From Penium margaritaceum (Eukaryota; Streptophyta; Zygnematophyceae; Desmidiales; Peniaceae): 38,541 bases of DNA. The DNA lies in assembly GCA_023375785.1 (NCBI GenBank), contig SZWC01001180.1, forward strand, positions 145,386 through 183,926, given 5' to 3'. This document shows, piece by piece, positions 21,201 through 31,727 of the stretch. The notes below the pieces were generated by a model, which saw nothing but the letters and a program-made list of their open reading frames with translations, had not been told where the DNA came from and made no database searches. Within the stretch, counting starts at the first letter, position 1; each line of letters begins with the position of its first letter. A program made the position numbers and the translations under genes.

Positions 21201-21235
21201 TAGCGTATGGACCATTTTTCTGGTTAAAAATGGTC
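21201..21235 (-). repeat. 35 bp terminal inverted repeat, right copy
   Basis: The reverse complement begins GACCATTTTTAACC and matches 13621-13655 with three mismatches. It directly abuts the R400 repeat copy that starts at about 21240. Confidence 0.8.
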
Positions 21236-21239
21236 GTTA

Positions 21240-21637
21240 AATAATTATTGGGTACTTTGGGTACTCGAAGCTCAAGTTTCGAGGAGCCAAGGCCCGTAAA
21301 AATGCAATAGGCTGGAGTCCGGTTCAACTCTACCCTGAAAAACATCCGTGGCCGGATTCTAGATGAAAGGAGTGCCGCGATTTAAAATCCATCGCGTCAC
21401 TCCTCCTCCCTTCTAGTTGGCCGCTAGGGTCCTATTTCCACATGGCAATGCCACGTGGAATGATAGGGTTCTAGGATGCATATTTGCAAAAATGCCCTAT
21501 GATGACTACGTCTGTTTGTGGCACGGTTTGTCTGAGCAAAAATGGCTCAGGCGACCATTTGCCCACCCTCCTTCACTTTCTAAGGGCCTACGTTTTGGGG
21601 TTCAAAAGTTAGTCGCAAAACAGCCCACAACTGTTAC
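21240..21637 (+). repeat. Interspersed repeat family R400, copy 2
   Basis: Inverted relative to the copy at 6505-6895 and similar over about 400 bp. Similarity ends near AACTGTTA at one side and AATAATTAT at the other. Confidence 0.85.
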
Positions 21638-22204
21638 AGTTAGCAACCTTGTACTCACAAACATTGCACGTGCCAAGGGAAAGGAACCATCTCCCCTTCT
21701 TCCCACAGTTGTTCGCGCCATTATCATTTCTTTGACGGCATGACATCATCGGTGCTCCCACCACCCGCCACCTCTTGGATGCCGTCGTACTCGGTTCAAG
21801 CTTTCGCCAGACCATCGTTGACAGTGTTACTCCTCCTTTGTGGCTGTCCACATCCACATCCACTGCCAGTGTCTTTTGTCCCTCGCCTTCGACGGCCAGG
21901 ACCGGACCCCATCATTTGCACACGGATCATCTACCTAGTATCTTCAGCATCAACCACTCGATATCCCTTGTACTGTGAGTCTGGTGGTACAGTCCAGCGG
22001 TCACCATTGTGAGATGGATGGATCCCTTTGGGGAGCATTATTAGCCATTCCAGGTGTGGGTGATGCATGGATTGAGGACTTATAGCATGTCACGTGCCCG
22101 CATCTTTTGGTACATTGTTTGGGTCATGCATAGTCATCGGCCACCTTTTCAGGAGCTGTTGCTACATGTCACGTTTCTTCTCCTGTCCGTGTTTCCCGTG
22201 GCTT
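21638..22204 (+). other. Probable degraded gag region of a plus-strand copia element
   Basis: It lies immediately upstream of a copia protease motif in the right orientation. Frames are Pro/Ser/Leu-rich and interrupted, and I cannot see a CCHC knuckle. Confidence 0.35.
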
Positions 22205-22922
22205 CTAGATTCTCAATTCTGGAGCCACTCACCACATGACTTCTTCCCGTGCTGTGTTTGTGTCATTGAGATATGTTTGGGACGTCTGTTTCGTCTGCAC
22301 TAGTTCACGTTAGATGCTATCTGTGCAGAGCATTGGAGTCATGCAGTTTGTAGGTCCCTCCGGTGACGTCTTCCTGCTAGATATACTGTATGTACTTGCG
22401 ATTAAGGTGAGCCTACTTCCGGTTACTACCCTCAATGCTCAGGATATGGCCATTGTTGTGTCTCACGGCGTTGGTATTATCTTTCTATAGTCGTCTGGAC
22501 TGGTTCTGCTCCATGACCTTTGCTGTGATAAACTGTATCGTGTCCCTATGTTTGCACCTAGCACGTCCGCTGCTTCCGTTGCTCACGCCCATGCCGCTCC
22601 TACGCATTCTGCTGAGCATACGTGCTTGCTTCACCATCGCCCTTGCCATGCGAGCACCATTGTTATTCACAATCTGCTGTGTCATCAACCTGCCATTGGT
22701 CTGGATGCTTCCACTCTCTCTGGTCCATGTACTGCTAACTTCATGGATTGTGTGCAAAGCAAATGCATATTTCCCTTTTTCCTGTGTCCATGTCTTGCAC
22801 CCATGAGCCTCTGGATCTTGTCCATGCTGATGTCATGGTGGCGTTCCCAGTTGAGTTCCTCGGTGGCGGTCATTATGTCCTCGTGTCTGACTGACGACTA
22901 TTCCCGCTTCCGTTGGTTACTC
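22205..22922 (+). pseudogene. copia protease and start of integrase, truncated, plus strand
   Basis: The frame beginning near 22208 reads ILNSGATHHMTSS, a copia protease motif in which the catalytic Asp of DSG is Asn, so the protease would be inactive. It continues with a block like DVFLLDILYVLAIKVSLLPV, the GAG-pre-integrase region (HTCLLHHRPCHA, then CTANFMDCVQSK) and the start of the integrase core (DDYSRFRWLL). It stops abruptly at about 22920, where sequence from a second copia copy in opposite orientation begins. Several frameshifts and stops are present. Confidence 0.75.
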
Positions 22923-24215
22923 GACGATGTAGTGCCGGGTGGAATCACAGAAATGCCATGCCTTCGACTGACGCGAGACGCCAAGGAACGTGCAAGGACG
23001 GCTGCGAGGCTCAAGGATGCCACTTTGGTGCGGGGCAGGCAACCACACGATGGCGACCCAGCCCCAAACCCGGGCCGGACGTAAGTCGGCTTGCTCTCCA
23101 CAACAGTGTTGGTATGGCGTAGATTGATCGAGAATGGGTCCCTGGGAAATCTGGTTCCAGACTCACATCATGTAGGTCATGGCCTCAAAGTAGAAGCAAT
23201 CAAAGGTGTCGGATTTGCCCCGTATGGTGCGAACGGCGTTGGCCATGGTGCGATTCCAGCGCTCACAGACGCTGTTTTGGGTAGGCGTGTAAGGTATTGA
23301 CGTCTCATGATGGACACCACGGGAGGCGAGGAAGAATGTGGTCTCTCCTAGAAACTCACCCCCGCGATAAAAATGGAAGCGGTGGAGGGGGCGACCACAC
23401 TCGCGTTCAGCACAAACAAGCAAGTCCCGAATAGTGGGAGCGACGTCGCTCCTTTTCCAAAGGCAAAAGACTCAACGATAGCGAGAGTAGTCATCCGCAT
23501 GTGTTAGCACATAACGAGCGTGCTCGCCAACGGACTCTATCATGAGGGCACCCATGATATCATAGTGGACCATAGTGGTTGCTCGAGAGACAGAGAGGGG
23601 GGAGGTGGAACGGTGCATCTTCCCATGAGCACAATCAATGCACTCAATGGGACACGGCAGAGGAAAGGAGGCTGGGTCAAGGCTCATGGCTGGCTACGTG
23701 TGAAGCATGCTGTCAACATCGGCATAGTGGACGTGATAAAGGCGGCGATGCAGGAGACGCGTGTGCTGCGGAGACAATGTGCTAGTAACAAACACGTGGC
23801 CAGTGTCGGCCGATGAGAAGGGACAGAGGTAGAAGCGAGCAGGTGCGATACGTGCCACAAGTTGCCGCGAGCGGTGGCATGCAAAACGACGTGGCCAAAT
23901 GGACGCAACAGCACAGTGTCCACACCTTGCAAACACAGAACTTCCATGCTCATGTAATCAAGGGTGGTGACAGACAGGAGGCTGAGCTCAAGGCCACGGA
24001 GGAAGAGGATATCATTCACGAAGACATCACCAGCAAGACCACGAAAATGAACAACGCCGACACCACGAACATGTAACACCTAACCATAATCCGTCCGAAC
24101 CCCGGTCACATCGGTGATGGGACCAAGGACACTGAAGGTCTCACGCGAGGCCGTCATGTGATGGGTGGCCCCGGAGTCAATGATCCAAGTCTCTGACGGA
24201 TCCTGGATCGGTGTG
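22923..24215 (-). pseudogene. copia protease and integrase, truncated, minus strand
   Basis: Reading down from 24215: WIIDSGATHHMTASRE (protease), a GVGVVHFRG block, LELSLLSVTTLD, HRRLYHVHYADVD, CIDCAHGKMH, the integrase core (DDYSRYR, then FYRGGEFLG and TQNSVCERWNRTM) and the integrase C-terminal region (PARVWGWVAIVWLPA, FLGVSRQSK). It ends at about 22925 against the plus-strand copy. There are TGA stops at 23472-23474 and 23163-23165, each where the copy at 1-4310 has Trp, and at least one frameshift near 23830. No reverse transcriptase remains. Confidence 0.8.
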
Positions 24216-24580
24216 GCCATGTCACTGACAGTCACATGGCAATGGGAGAGCAACGCCGACGCGATGGACGGAGATGGAAACTGGGACTGCCAGTCATCCA
24301 GCCAAGCAACGTCAATAAGAAGAGGCAGGGTAGAGGACAGTGCGGAGGGAGAGACAGGAAATGATCGCAGGACAGACTATGTCATGCATGGTGGGTAGGT
24401 ACTAGCGACTACGCAACTTGTACTTCCCTGGAGAGGAGGGCGAGGACGACCGAACTGAAGTGCGATGAACTACCCCAGCTGACGCTCGTGGGTGGAGGGT
24501 CCGACGGAGTATACCGACTGTGGTGGAATGGCACAAGAGTTTAGGAAGGAGGATGGATATGCTGCTCGATATGCCGGTGA
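24216..24580. other. Junction zone between copia and pogo-like remnants
   Basis: Probably the rest of the minus-strand copia gag/protease linker (Ser/Pro-rich in that strand). No motif was recognised and no boundary signal was seen. Confidence 0.35.
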
Positions 24581-25348
24581 CAGAGGAGAGGACGCACACG
24601 GCTGCGGAAGGTACACATCTACGCTCTTGTTGGATCCAAGGACATCAACACCCTGGGTATGGATGACAAGCACACCATCACTGCTCTTGTCACGTCATCC
24701 ATGACCGGGGATCTGTTGCCCATGCACCTCATATTTGCTAGAAAAACCGCTTGCTTGATCCCACAAGGTCCACACGCGGAAAAACTGCATGATGCAGGGT
24801 GGGATTCGAGACAGATTGCATCACACTGGGAAAACGGAGAAACGACAAGGGCTTTGTTGTGGAGCATTGTGTTGTCGTATTATAACTGTGTGTGTGCAGC
24901 CTTAGGTGTCCGTGGGGGTCATGCAGGCATTTGGCTAGTGTTAGACACATGATGTTTGCACTACAGCGGCGCTTGAATGGCTGCATGGAAATTTCCCCTT
25001 TATGCAAACGCTCTACGTGCAGCCCGGATGCACAAGAAAAGCAGAGCCTACTGACGTGGGCTTTATGCGTCTGTTAAAAAGCTGTCTCTAAGAATTGTTC
25101 GTTGTACGGGACACTCAGCGTAGCGAGGCAGGGTTGTCGATGCAAATCGGTCTGAAATAGCTGAAGGAGGCTACGTGAGAATGATTATTGGAGGCTTGGA
25201 AGTACATGCTTGATGCCGAGCACGTGGTGGCAAATGCATGGGCCAAGGCAAACTTCCCTCATTTGTTTGACCTGGATTACCAGCGTTTTGATGCCCAATG
25301 TGCAGGGGAACTGCTGTTCACAACTGAAGCAGACGATGAGGTGGTGTA
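24581..25348 (+). pseudogene. pogo/Tigger-like DDE transposase fragment
   Basis: From 24581 the frame reads KVHIYALVGSKDINTLGMDD and continues KHTITALVTSSMTGDLLPMH then LIFARKT, HWENGETT and WLVLD, the layout of the DDE_1 domain of pogo-type (Tc1/mariner superfamily) transposases. LVLD carries the second catalytic Asp. After a frameshift near 24950 another frame gives FPFMQTLYVQPGCTRKAEPT followed by DVGFMRLLK, carrying the third Asp. A C-terminal piece (WKYMLDAEHVVANAWAKANF and following, ending ADDEVV) is open at 25200-25348. The DNA-binding N-terminus and first Asp are missing, so this is a broken fragment directly next to the copia remnant. Confidence 0.75.
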
Positions 25349-27935
25349 ATTTGTCAGCTTGTGCTGAAAGAAGAGTTTTTTTTTTCATTTTTTTTTTTCA
25401 CGTTGCTTCCCATTGCTTCACCATCCACCTCCTCATCGCACATGATCCTAGTCCACATATTTCTTAAATGTCAAAGAACACAAGGAACTGCGTTTTAAGA
25501 ATTTATTTCCACGTAAAAGAAAATCTCAACCAAAGAACAACGCGCGCACAACCTGGGAACCAAAGGTGGTGCGTGAAACTTTTAAATTGACTCTTTAATG
25601 GGGTTTTTACTTGAAAAACAAAAAAATCATCGAATAGTATTTTCTAAGCATTTCAATCACAATAGAAAACTAATATTGAATATAAAGAGTAGTAATGTAA
25701 TGTTTAAAAGAACGCATTTAACAAATTATATGGAAAAATTATTCTTGAAGGATTGAAATATTTTCGATCTTTTAGCTTGGTTCTTGTTGCATCATTATGA
25801 TGAGGGGTATCTGGGTGTAAAGTTGCCATGAGTTCTTCTGCCGTAGACAATTGAACCCTTGATACATATTCTGAGATTCTCCGACGCTTGTTCACATTCG
25901 TTGTGTGTGAATGAACTGGCTTCCCAGGTTAGCGCTATTCGCTCCTGGCGTGTGACCTGGCATCATTTACCGACGCGCAGGACAGATTCTGACCATGGCC
26001 TACGACCCGCCAGCTTGGCGATTTCATAAAGCAGCCGACAAGTTTTGCGGAGCTGAAGAGAGCTATTAGTGACACAAAAGACTATGGTTTGGATGAATTG
26101 AGACAGCTAATTGAAAACACGAAGCATGTTCATTGAACAATTTAGCTTCACGAAAATGTTTAAATAAATTTCTGCTGTGTCCTCGAATAATTCATGTGGA
26201 TTTGTGTTAGGTTGTGCATTGGCCCTTCCTCTGCGGCAGGATACGGAGGGAAATGTCCGTGGCGCAACAAGTGGCGGGATATGTGTGCGATTTCGAGACC
26301 TGCCTGCTGGTGCGGCGACCTTGCCGGGCGGCCCGTTTAGAATCCGCCCAAGCCACTAGTCGTCCTGTTATGGCTACACGTGGTTTTCCTGATTCGTTTT
26401 CCCATTCTCCCTTGCCATTTCGTCCCTCACACGCTCGAAGCGTTTTCGTGCTTGCAGCCGCCATTCGCCGCAACGTCCGTCGAGGTCGTCTCGTGGGGAA
26501 AATGCCCTTGTTGGGTTTGCGAAGCTGAGCAGGGCATCCGCAAACGTTATTGACCATGTGACAAGTTCGCAGTGCAAACGCCTCAGCGTATGAAACGTAC
26601 CCCCCATATGTTTCTCCCGTTTTGAGGGACATAAGCGGGCAACTGTTTCCGGGGTTCAGCATCCGGGAATTCCTTCATTGATCTCCGTCTGCTTTCATGT
26701 TTTGTCATTGTTGAAGCATACTCGACGCCGATTAAAAGCTCCGGTTTTCCCTAACGTGGTACCTTCGGGTTAACGCTCATCCCGCCCATTCCAGGGGCGT
26801 TGTGATTAGCCATTCTCCGTGGTCCAAAGACGCAGAGGGTTACCGTATCTCATACGCTGGACGAGTCAGCCACGACTTAGAAAACCTCACGCTGGCACGA
26901 ATGGCTTTCCCGTATTCTAGCCAAAGCGAACCAACGCAGTCGATCTGGTGAGATGTTTCATCGAGGAGTACATTGGCAGGGTACGGTAGTGAGTTTAAAC
27001 CCGTTTGTAGGTACCCAAAATGTTTTCATTGTGCTCAAAATAAGTCCGACAGAGTATCTGTTCGAAAGGAAACTTTTCAGCACCGTAAAATGGGAGGTAG
27101 CCAAACCACAGCGAAATTCAAAACCTGGAGATTGTTATAGAGACCAGTTGGCATGAATCCTGGTTTGAGCTTTCAATATTGAAAATAATTATGGGGATGG
27201 AAATCGTTGAATTTGATCTGGTGGTTGGCCATTGGCTCTGAGAGAAAGCGGTTATCATCCAGACCACGAGCCTCATGACCTGCCCGGCAGTCCGAACTGC
27301 GAATGAAACGTGCCATGTTTGGAACGTTGTCATTTCATTTCTATGATGACCATGGCGACTTGCCTGTCTCCTTCCTCTCGGCAATGTCGCGAAGGGGAGT
27401 GCCCATGCGGCCTGCGTCGTCCAGCATCGTTGTTCTATTGGTACGACTACATCACGAGGGGACACATTTCTCAGGCCGTCAGATCACGATAATCGAGCGG
27501 CACACTGACATGTGAGGTCATTTGTGGCATGGGATAGTTTGTGGTTGACACATCGACGATCGAAGTTGTTTTTGTCCAAACCGTCGATCGTCGTCTTTCG
27601 TGTCGTTTCTTATCGACTGAACGCGCAGGACGAGCGGATGTCGCCAAACCCGACATTCGACAAACCGTCATGATCGTGCTTTCAGCCACGGTTGCTTCCC
27701 TGGGCCTCCCACTGCTTCCTAGCACCAGTGCGGCTCTCGCACCTCGTGCGTTGAAGTCACTTGTGTTGACCAGAGCGTGTCATTCTACTTGCCCGTCCGC
27801 GACTTCCTGGCTGCCGCCTCCGTCTACTTCATGGTTTCCAGTGCTTCCAACCCACCTCCTCTGACTGCCTCTGGCCCAGCAATACCGCTAAACTCTCCTG
27901 GCTCGTGAAGGTCTGGTCCGTTAATCAAGGACGGC
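25349..27935. other. Intergenic region upstream of the glucosyltransferase gene
   Basis: T-rich tract at 25376-25400, then AT-rich sequence to about 26200 and more GC-rich sequence after that. Open frames of 100-150 codons on both strands near 26207-26662 and 27541-27864 have no recognisable domain. The promoter and 5' leader of the gene at 27936 should lie in the last part, but no clear TATA box or other element stands out. An in-frame TGA at 27906 precedes the start codon. Confidence 0.45.
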
Positions 27936-30017
27936 ATGACGATTCTTCAGCAGCTAGCCACGAGGTTCTCGCTGGATGCCTGGTTCGGCTGTGCCGTGGC
28001 TGCCGCCGGGTGCTCCGGCGTCTCCTCTGGCGCATGTTCGCCGATTTTTTGGTTCCTCGAGGTTCAGGGTTCCCTGACCCTGCTCGTCCTTGGCGTGGCA
28101 TGGCTTTGGGCCAGCCAGTCCCGTGTTCGCGAGTCTCGGCGCATAAAGGCGGCAGAGAAGGCTGGGAATGCATTGGCTTTCGTAAACCCCGACTCGGGCG
28201 CTCTGTCGCACGAGAAGCAGCAGCAGCTCCCTAAGGTCTCCGTCGTTCTGGCCGTGAAAGGGGCGGAGGAGCAGTCTCAGGCCAACTGGCGGTCGCAGCT
28301 CGTGACCCTGTACGGCGGCGAGCTGGAATACATTTTCTGCGTGGAGAGTGAAGACGACCCGGCCTACGATGCCGTGCAGGTCCTGCAGAAGGAGATGGAG
28401 GGTCTCGCGTCCGTCCGCCTGGTAGTGGCCGGCCTAGCCACTTCCTGCTCCCAGCAGATCCACAACCAGCTCGCGGGGGCCAAGGCAGCAGACGACAACT
28501 CAAAATATCTCCTCTTCCTCGACGATGACATACAGTGCCACCCTGGGACCATTAGCTCACTGGTGGATGCAATGGAGAAACAGTCGGACGTGTTTGTGTG
28601 CACCGGGTACTCCTTCGACGTGCCGTCTTCTCCCTCCATCGCAGCTTACGCAGCCATGGCCTACCGCCTGCCCCTGCTGGTCGGCATGTCCTCGGGCGGA
28701 CGCGCGTTTTTCGTCTGGGGCGGTTGCATCATGATTCGGATGGAGGACTTGCGGGAGGACCGCCACGGTATGGCCACGGCGCTGAAGAAGAACGGCTACT
28801 CCAACGACCTCATCTTGACCTCCGTCGCTGGCGTAAACAACCGCGTCGTCTGGTGCCCTGCGGCTGCACTTTTTCCTGGGAGAATGTCAGGCGACTGGAC
28901 ATTCACGCGGTACTGGAACTACGTCCGCAGGCAGATTTTTGCTTTGCTGACTTACTGCTCTGGCTATGCATACAGGACCAACCGCCTGGGCTGGCTGTGC
29001 TACTCGTACTTCGCTATGGCTGCTGTCCTCCCTCTCCTGCCATCTCTCGTCCTTGCCGCGTACTCACTTGCACCGCTCTTGAAGTCTGGTCTGGTGGTTG
29101 CATCGGCCGCATCGGTTGGTAGCGGCGTGTGGCGCAGCAACTCCGGCATTTTTAAGTCAAGCGCTGGAGCTGGGAGGGTTCTTGCCGAGGGGACTGCTGC
29201 TGTCGGGGGTATGGGCGCCGCTTTGACGTCCTTGTCCCCACTGCAGGTGCACGCTGTGTCCTGTCCTCTTGCTGTCGCCCTTGCCTGGTTCAACCTTGCG
29301 TGCTTCAGCGTCGCTGTCCTGTGCGCCCTGCGTCTGTTTCATGCTGCGCTGACGCTGTGCAACCTGCTGTCGCCGGAGAAGCGCCCCATCCAGCTGAATA
29401 AGCTGAGCATCTTTTTGGGAATCGGAGGCATGCTGCTGAACCTAGCGCTGCTGCCTGTCATTGCCGTGTACACTCTTGCGCGTGCTGACATCACATGGGC
29501 TGGTATTCGGTATGTGAGGAGGCGTGGAGTGGTGGCGAGTGTGGAGCACCCTCCACATCAGGTGCAGCTGGCTGAGGAGAGGCGGCGTTTGCAAGAGCAG
29601 AAGCAGAAGCAACAAGAGGAGCTGTTGGAGACAGCTGTGGTTGAGAATGGAAAGGGCGGTCACTTGAGGGCGAAAGTGCCTTCTGTCAAAGCTTTTGCGG
29701 CTGGTGATGCCGCGTTGGTGGCCGATCTAGAGTCTCAGTTGAGTTTGCTCGCAGGCACACCAACAAACGGTGCTGGTTCTGTGGGGGGTTGGCATCAAGG
29801 GCTGGAGAGCAGGAAAGAGCAGCAGCTGGCGCTGTTGCAACAACAGGATCAACCGCAGGACCTTCTTCTATCTTCGGCGTTGTTGCCACAGCAGCCTCCT
29901 TCGGTGGTGCTGCCTCAGGTTTCAGTGGGAGGCGGAGTGCTGGAGAGTCGGTGGTGGTGGCGACAATTCCCTATGCTTGGACGAACACTAAGCCCGGAAG
30001 CGAAGAAGACAGGCTAG
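27936..30017 (+). CDS. Ceramide glucosyltransferase (glucosylceramide synthase), GT21, plant type
   Basis: 693 residues, transferring glucose from UDP-glucose to ceramide to make glucosylceramide, expected in ER/Golgi membranes. A membrane segment (about 40-60) is followed by a GT-A domain: PKVSVVLAVKGAEE (99-112), NWRSQ (117-121), SEDDPAYDAV with the first Asp (138-147), CSQQIHNQL (171-179), LFLDDDIQCHPG (193-204), GGRAFFVWGG (254-263), YSNDL (288-292, usually YSDD in plants) and RYWNYVRRQ (325-333, equivalent to the Q/RxxRW region). C-terminal membrane segments lie near 353-380, 443-467 and 490-515, then WAGIRY (521-526). The start is the first Met after an in-frame TGA. It is intronless and carries an extra ~150-residue Gln-rich tail absent from the Arabidopsis protein as I recall it. 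Confidence 0.93.
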   Translation: MTILQQLATRFSLDAWFGCAVAAAGCSGVSSGACSPIFWFLEVQGSLTLLVLGVAWLWASQSRVRESRRIKAAEKAGNALAFVNPDSGALSHEKQQQLPKVSVVLAVKGAEEQSQANWRSQLVTLYGGELEYIFCVESEDDPAYDAVQVLQKEMEGLASVRLVVAGLATSCSQQIHNQLAGAKAADDNSKYLLFLDDDIQCHPGTISSLVDAMEKQSDVFVCTGYSFDVPSSPSIAAYAAMAYRLPLLVGMSSGGRAFFVWGGCIMIRMEDLREDRHGMATALKKNGYSNDLILTSVAGVNNRVVWCPAAALFPGRMSGDWTFTRYWNYVRRQIFALLTYCSGYAYRTNRLGWLCYSYFAMAAVLPLLPSLVLAAYSLAPLLKSGLVVASAASVGSGVWRSNSGIFKSSAGAGRVLAEGTAAVGGMGAALTSLSPLQVHAVSCPLAVALAWFNLACFSVAVLCALRLFHAALTLCNLLSPEKRPIQLNKLSIFLGIGGMLLNLALLPVIAVYTLARADITWAGIRYVRRRGVVASVEHPPHQVQLAEERRRLQEQKQKQQEELLETAVVENGKGGHLRAKVPSVKAFAAGDAALVADLESQLSLLAGTPTNGAGSVGGWHQGLESRKEQQLALLQQQDQPQDLLLSSALLPQQPPSVVLPQVSVGGGVLESRWWWRQFPMLGRTLSPEAKKTG

Positions 30018-31356
30018 ATTTGTAGGACCAACAGTTCTCAACTCAGTTTTCTGTGCTGAAACAAATTGTGAGTAGAGGAGTCTGCTACACACTGACTGAG
30101 AAGGCTAATCAGCTGTCCTGCCGGCTGAGGAGAGGCGGGAGAGCTGTGTGGAGGGCCGCACAAGAGCAGCAAGTCCAGTTGGCTGGGACTATGTAGCTCG
30201 TCAGCCAACTTCTGGCTCTTCTCGTTGTATGCAGGTTGTGACTGACCTTCAGTTCTCTGAGTAGCGTAGGTTTGCTGGCTGGATGGGCAGCCTTTGGTTA
30301 GGCTGGCACTGTTTTTAGCGCTACCTAAGATGCCAGCCTGTCTCAGCATGATGCAGCAGCTGACTATGGGGATCAGTGCTAAACTTGGAAGTCATCTGGG
30401 GCAACTTGGTACTACTTTTGCTTATTTCCTTCCGCGTACTTGCTTTGGACTTGGCGATGCACCAGGGAAACAATTATGCCACGGATTTGGCTAGGATGCA
30501 GCACTCCTGATGCACACTCTTTTTTTGAGACTTGGTTGCCCTGGAGCTTAGATGTGTGCAGCCAGAGACGTGTCAACTTGGAGGGCGTTTGTCTCTACAT
30601 GGGGCTGCATGTACCACATCATGTGGGAGTAAGGAGGCTTTCACCTGCAGGACTCTTTTAAAACATAGTGACAAAGAGGTCACTTTCCATGCTAGACTAG
30701 TGTTACACAAAAGACCCGCCGTCCCCTAATGTTGACACCTCAACAGCTGGTCAGGAGTATTGGCAACTGTGTTACTTATAGCCAATACAGGTGCTGTTTC
30801 CTAGCCTTACTCATCCACACTCATGGACAGTGGGGTGAGGGCACTTGAAGCAAGAACCCGGACATTCTCTTCTCGAGGGACAACAAAACCTTAGGGTCAC
30901 CAACATTCGACCGTTTTTGGAGATAGCCCATTCAGTGTTGCCAAAGGTAGAGTTAAGAACGAACATCACCTATGCGTGCCAAAAGTAGAGATATGCTTGT
31001 GAGTGGACCGCTGAGAATGGTAAAATTTTGTCCACTGGGTGTGGTGAAACATGGTTTCAAGGATGTCTTTATTCAAGTGATACATGAGGGAATAGATGTA
31101 TTTCTTGTACGCTGTCTTTTCTTGTAGAACTCAATTGCTCCCAGTGCAATGTAAAGATTGGGACATGGCTGTAAAACCAGGAATTAATGGGAATAACAAG
31201 TGAAGAACCACAAAATTTAGGAAAACAATGTTTCTGACGTGATGTCACATAAATTTTTTTCCTTCTGATTATCCTCAAGTTGTGCCGAGGTTTGGTGTTT
31301 TAAAGCATTCCATGTGTGGTCTCAAAAATATAAAACATATTTCCTCACAAACGGAA
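30018..31356. other. 3' flank of the glucosyltransferase gene
   Basis: No gene recognised. It should hold the 3' untranslated region. The short ORFs here are 60-100 codons, lack domains and overlap each other. Confidence 0.45.
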
Positions 31357-31365
31357 AATAAGGAA
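31357..31365 (+). repeat. Target-site duplication of MULE-2, left copy
   Basis: AATAAGGAA, repeated directly at 38210-38218 immediately outside the opposite end. Nine base pairs is the usual duplication length for Mutator-like elements. Confidence 0.8.
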
Positions 31366-31380
31366 GGGCATAAATAATCC

Positions 31381-31530
31381 GCTGCCCGTCGTTTCGGTCA
31401 ATTGAGACGCGCTGCCCATAGTCGATTTCGACCCGCACGCGGTGCCCAAAGTCGAAAACGACTCGCACGCGGTGTCCGTAGTCGCAAAGGGAAAGACTGC
31501 GGTGCCCATGTTTTTCAGTTTCCGAGACGA
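31381..31530 (-). repeat. Terminal array of five 30 bp modules, left end of MULE-2
   Basis: Modules start at 31381, 31411, 31441, 31471 and 31501, exactly 30 bp apart. Read outward (minus strand) each begins GGGCACCGC or a close variant and encodes a decapeptide such as GHRVRVEIDY. Module order matches that of the right array, so these behave as parts of one terminal inverted repeat. Confidence 0.85.
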
Positions 31531-31719
31531 ATCTGAATTTTATGTCTATTGTGCCCAATATTCACGCGAAGTATTCGGTTCGCTTTCACTTGCATGTCGG
31601 AAAGAAACCTCGCATGTTGCCAGCCTGGGCAGGCAGCCTCTGCTTCGATTTGTCGTTTACCGTTCGACGGCGGGAAGTTCGCACAACCTGAACCCATGCA
31701 TGTGGACCGCCATCGTTGC
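31531..31719. other. Inner end of the left MULE-2 terminus
   Basis: One degenerate module (GTGCCCAATATT near 31551) and unassigned sequence up to the nested hAT element. Confidence 0.4.
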
Positions 31720-31727
31720 GCCGTAGC

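Larger units (their letters stand above)
13621..21235. mobile_element. Possible 7.6 kb non-autonomous TIR element
   Basis: Two 35 bp inverted repeats with three mismatches bound this region. I see no transposase inside, and no convincing target-site duplication outside (left flank ends GTCGAAACA, right flank begins GTTAAATAA). It could be a large non-autonomous DNA transposon, or two copies of a small hairpin repeat that happen to be inverted. Contents are a copia-type primer-binding site, GCT-rich sequence, a CA microsatellite and the palindrome array. Confidence 0.4.

Noticed and set aside
26207..26662. 151-codon minus-strand frame upstream of the glucosyltransferase
   Set aside because: No domain, an opposite-strand frame of similar length, and an Arg-rich composition typical of chance frames in GC-rich DNA.
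28364..29889. Several frames overlapping the glucosyltransferase gene on the other strand or frame
   Set aside because: Shadows of the real coding sequence in GC-rich DNA.
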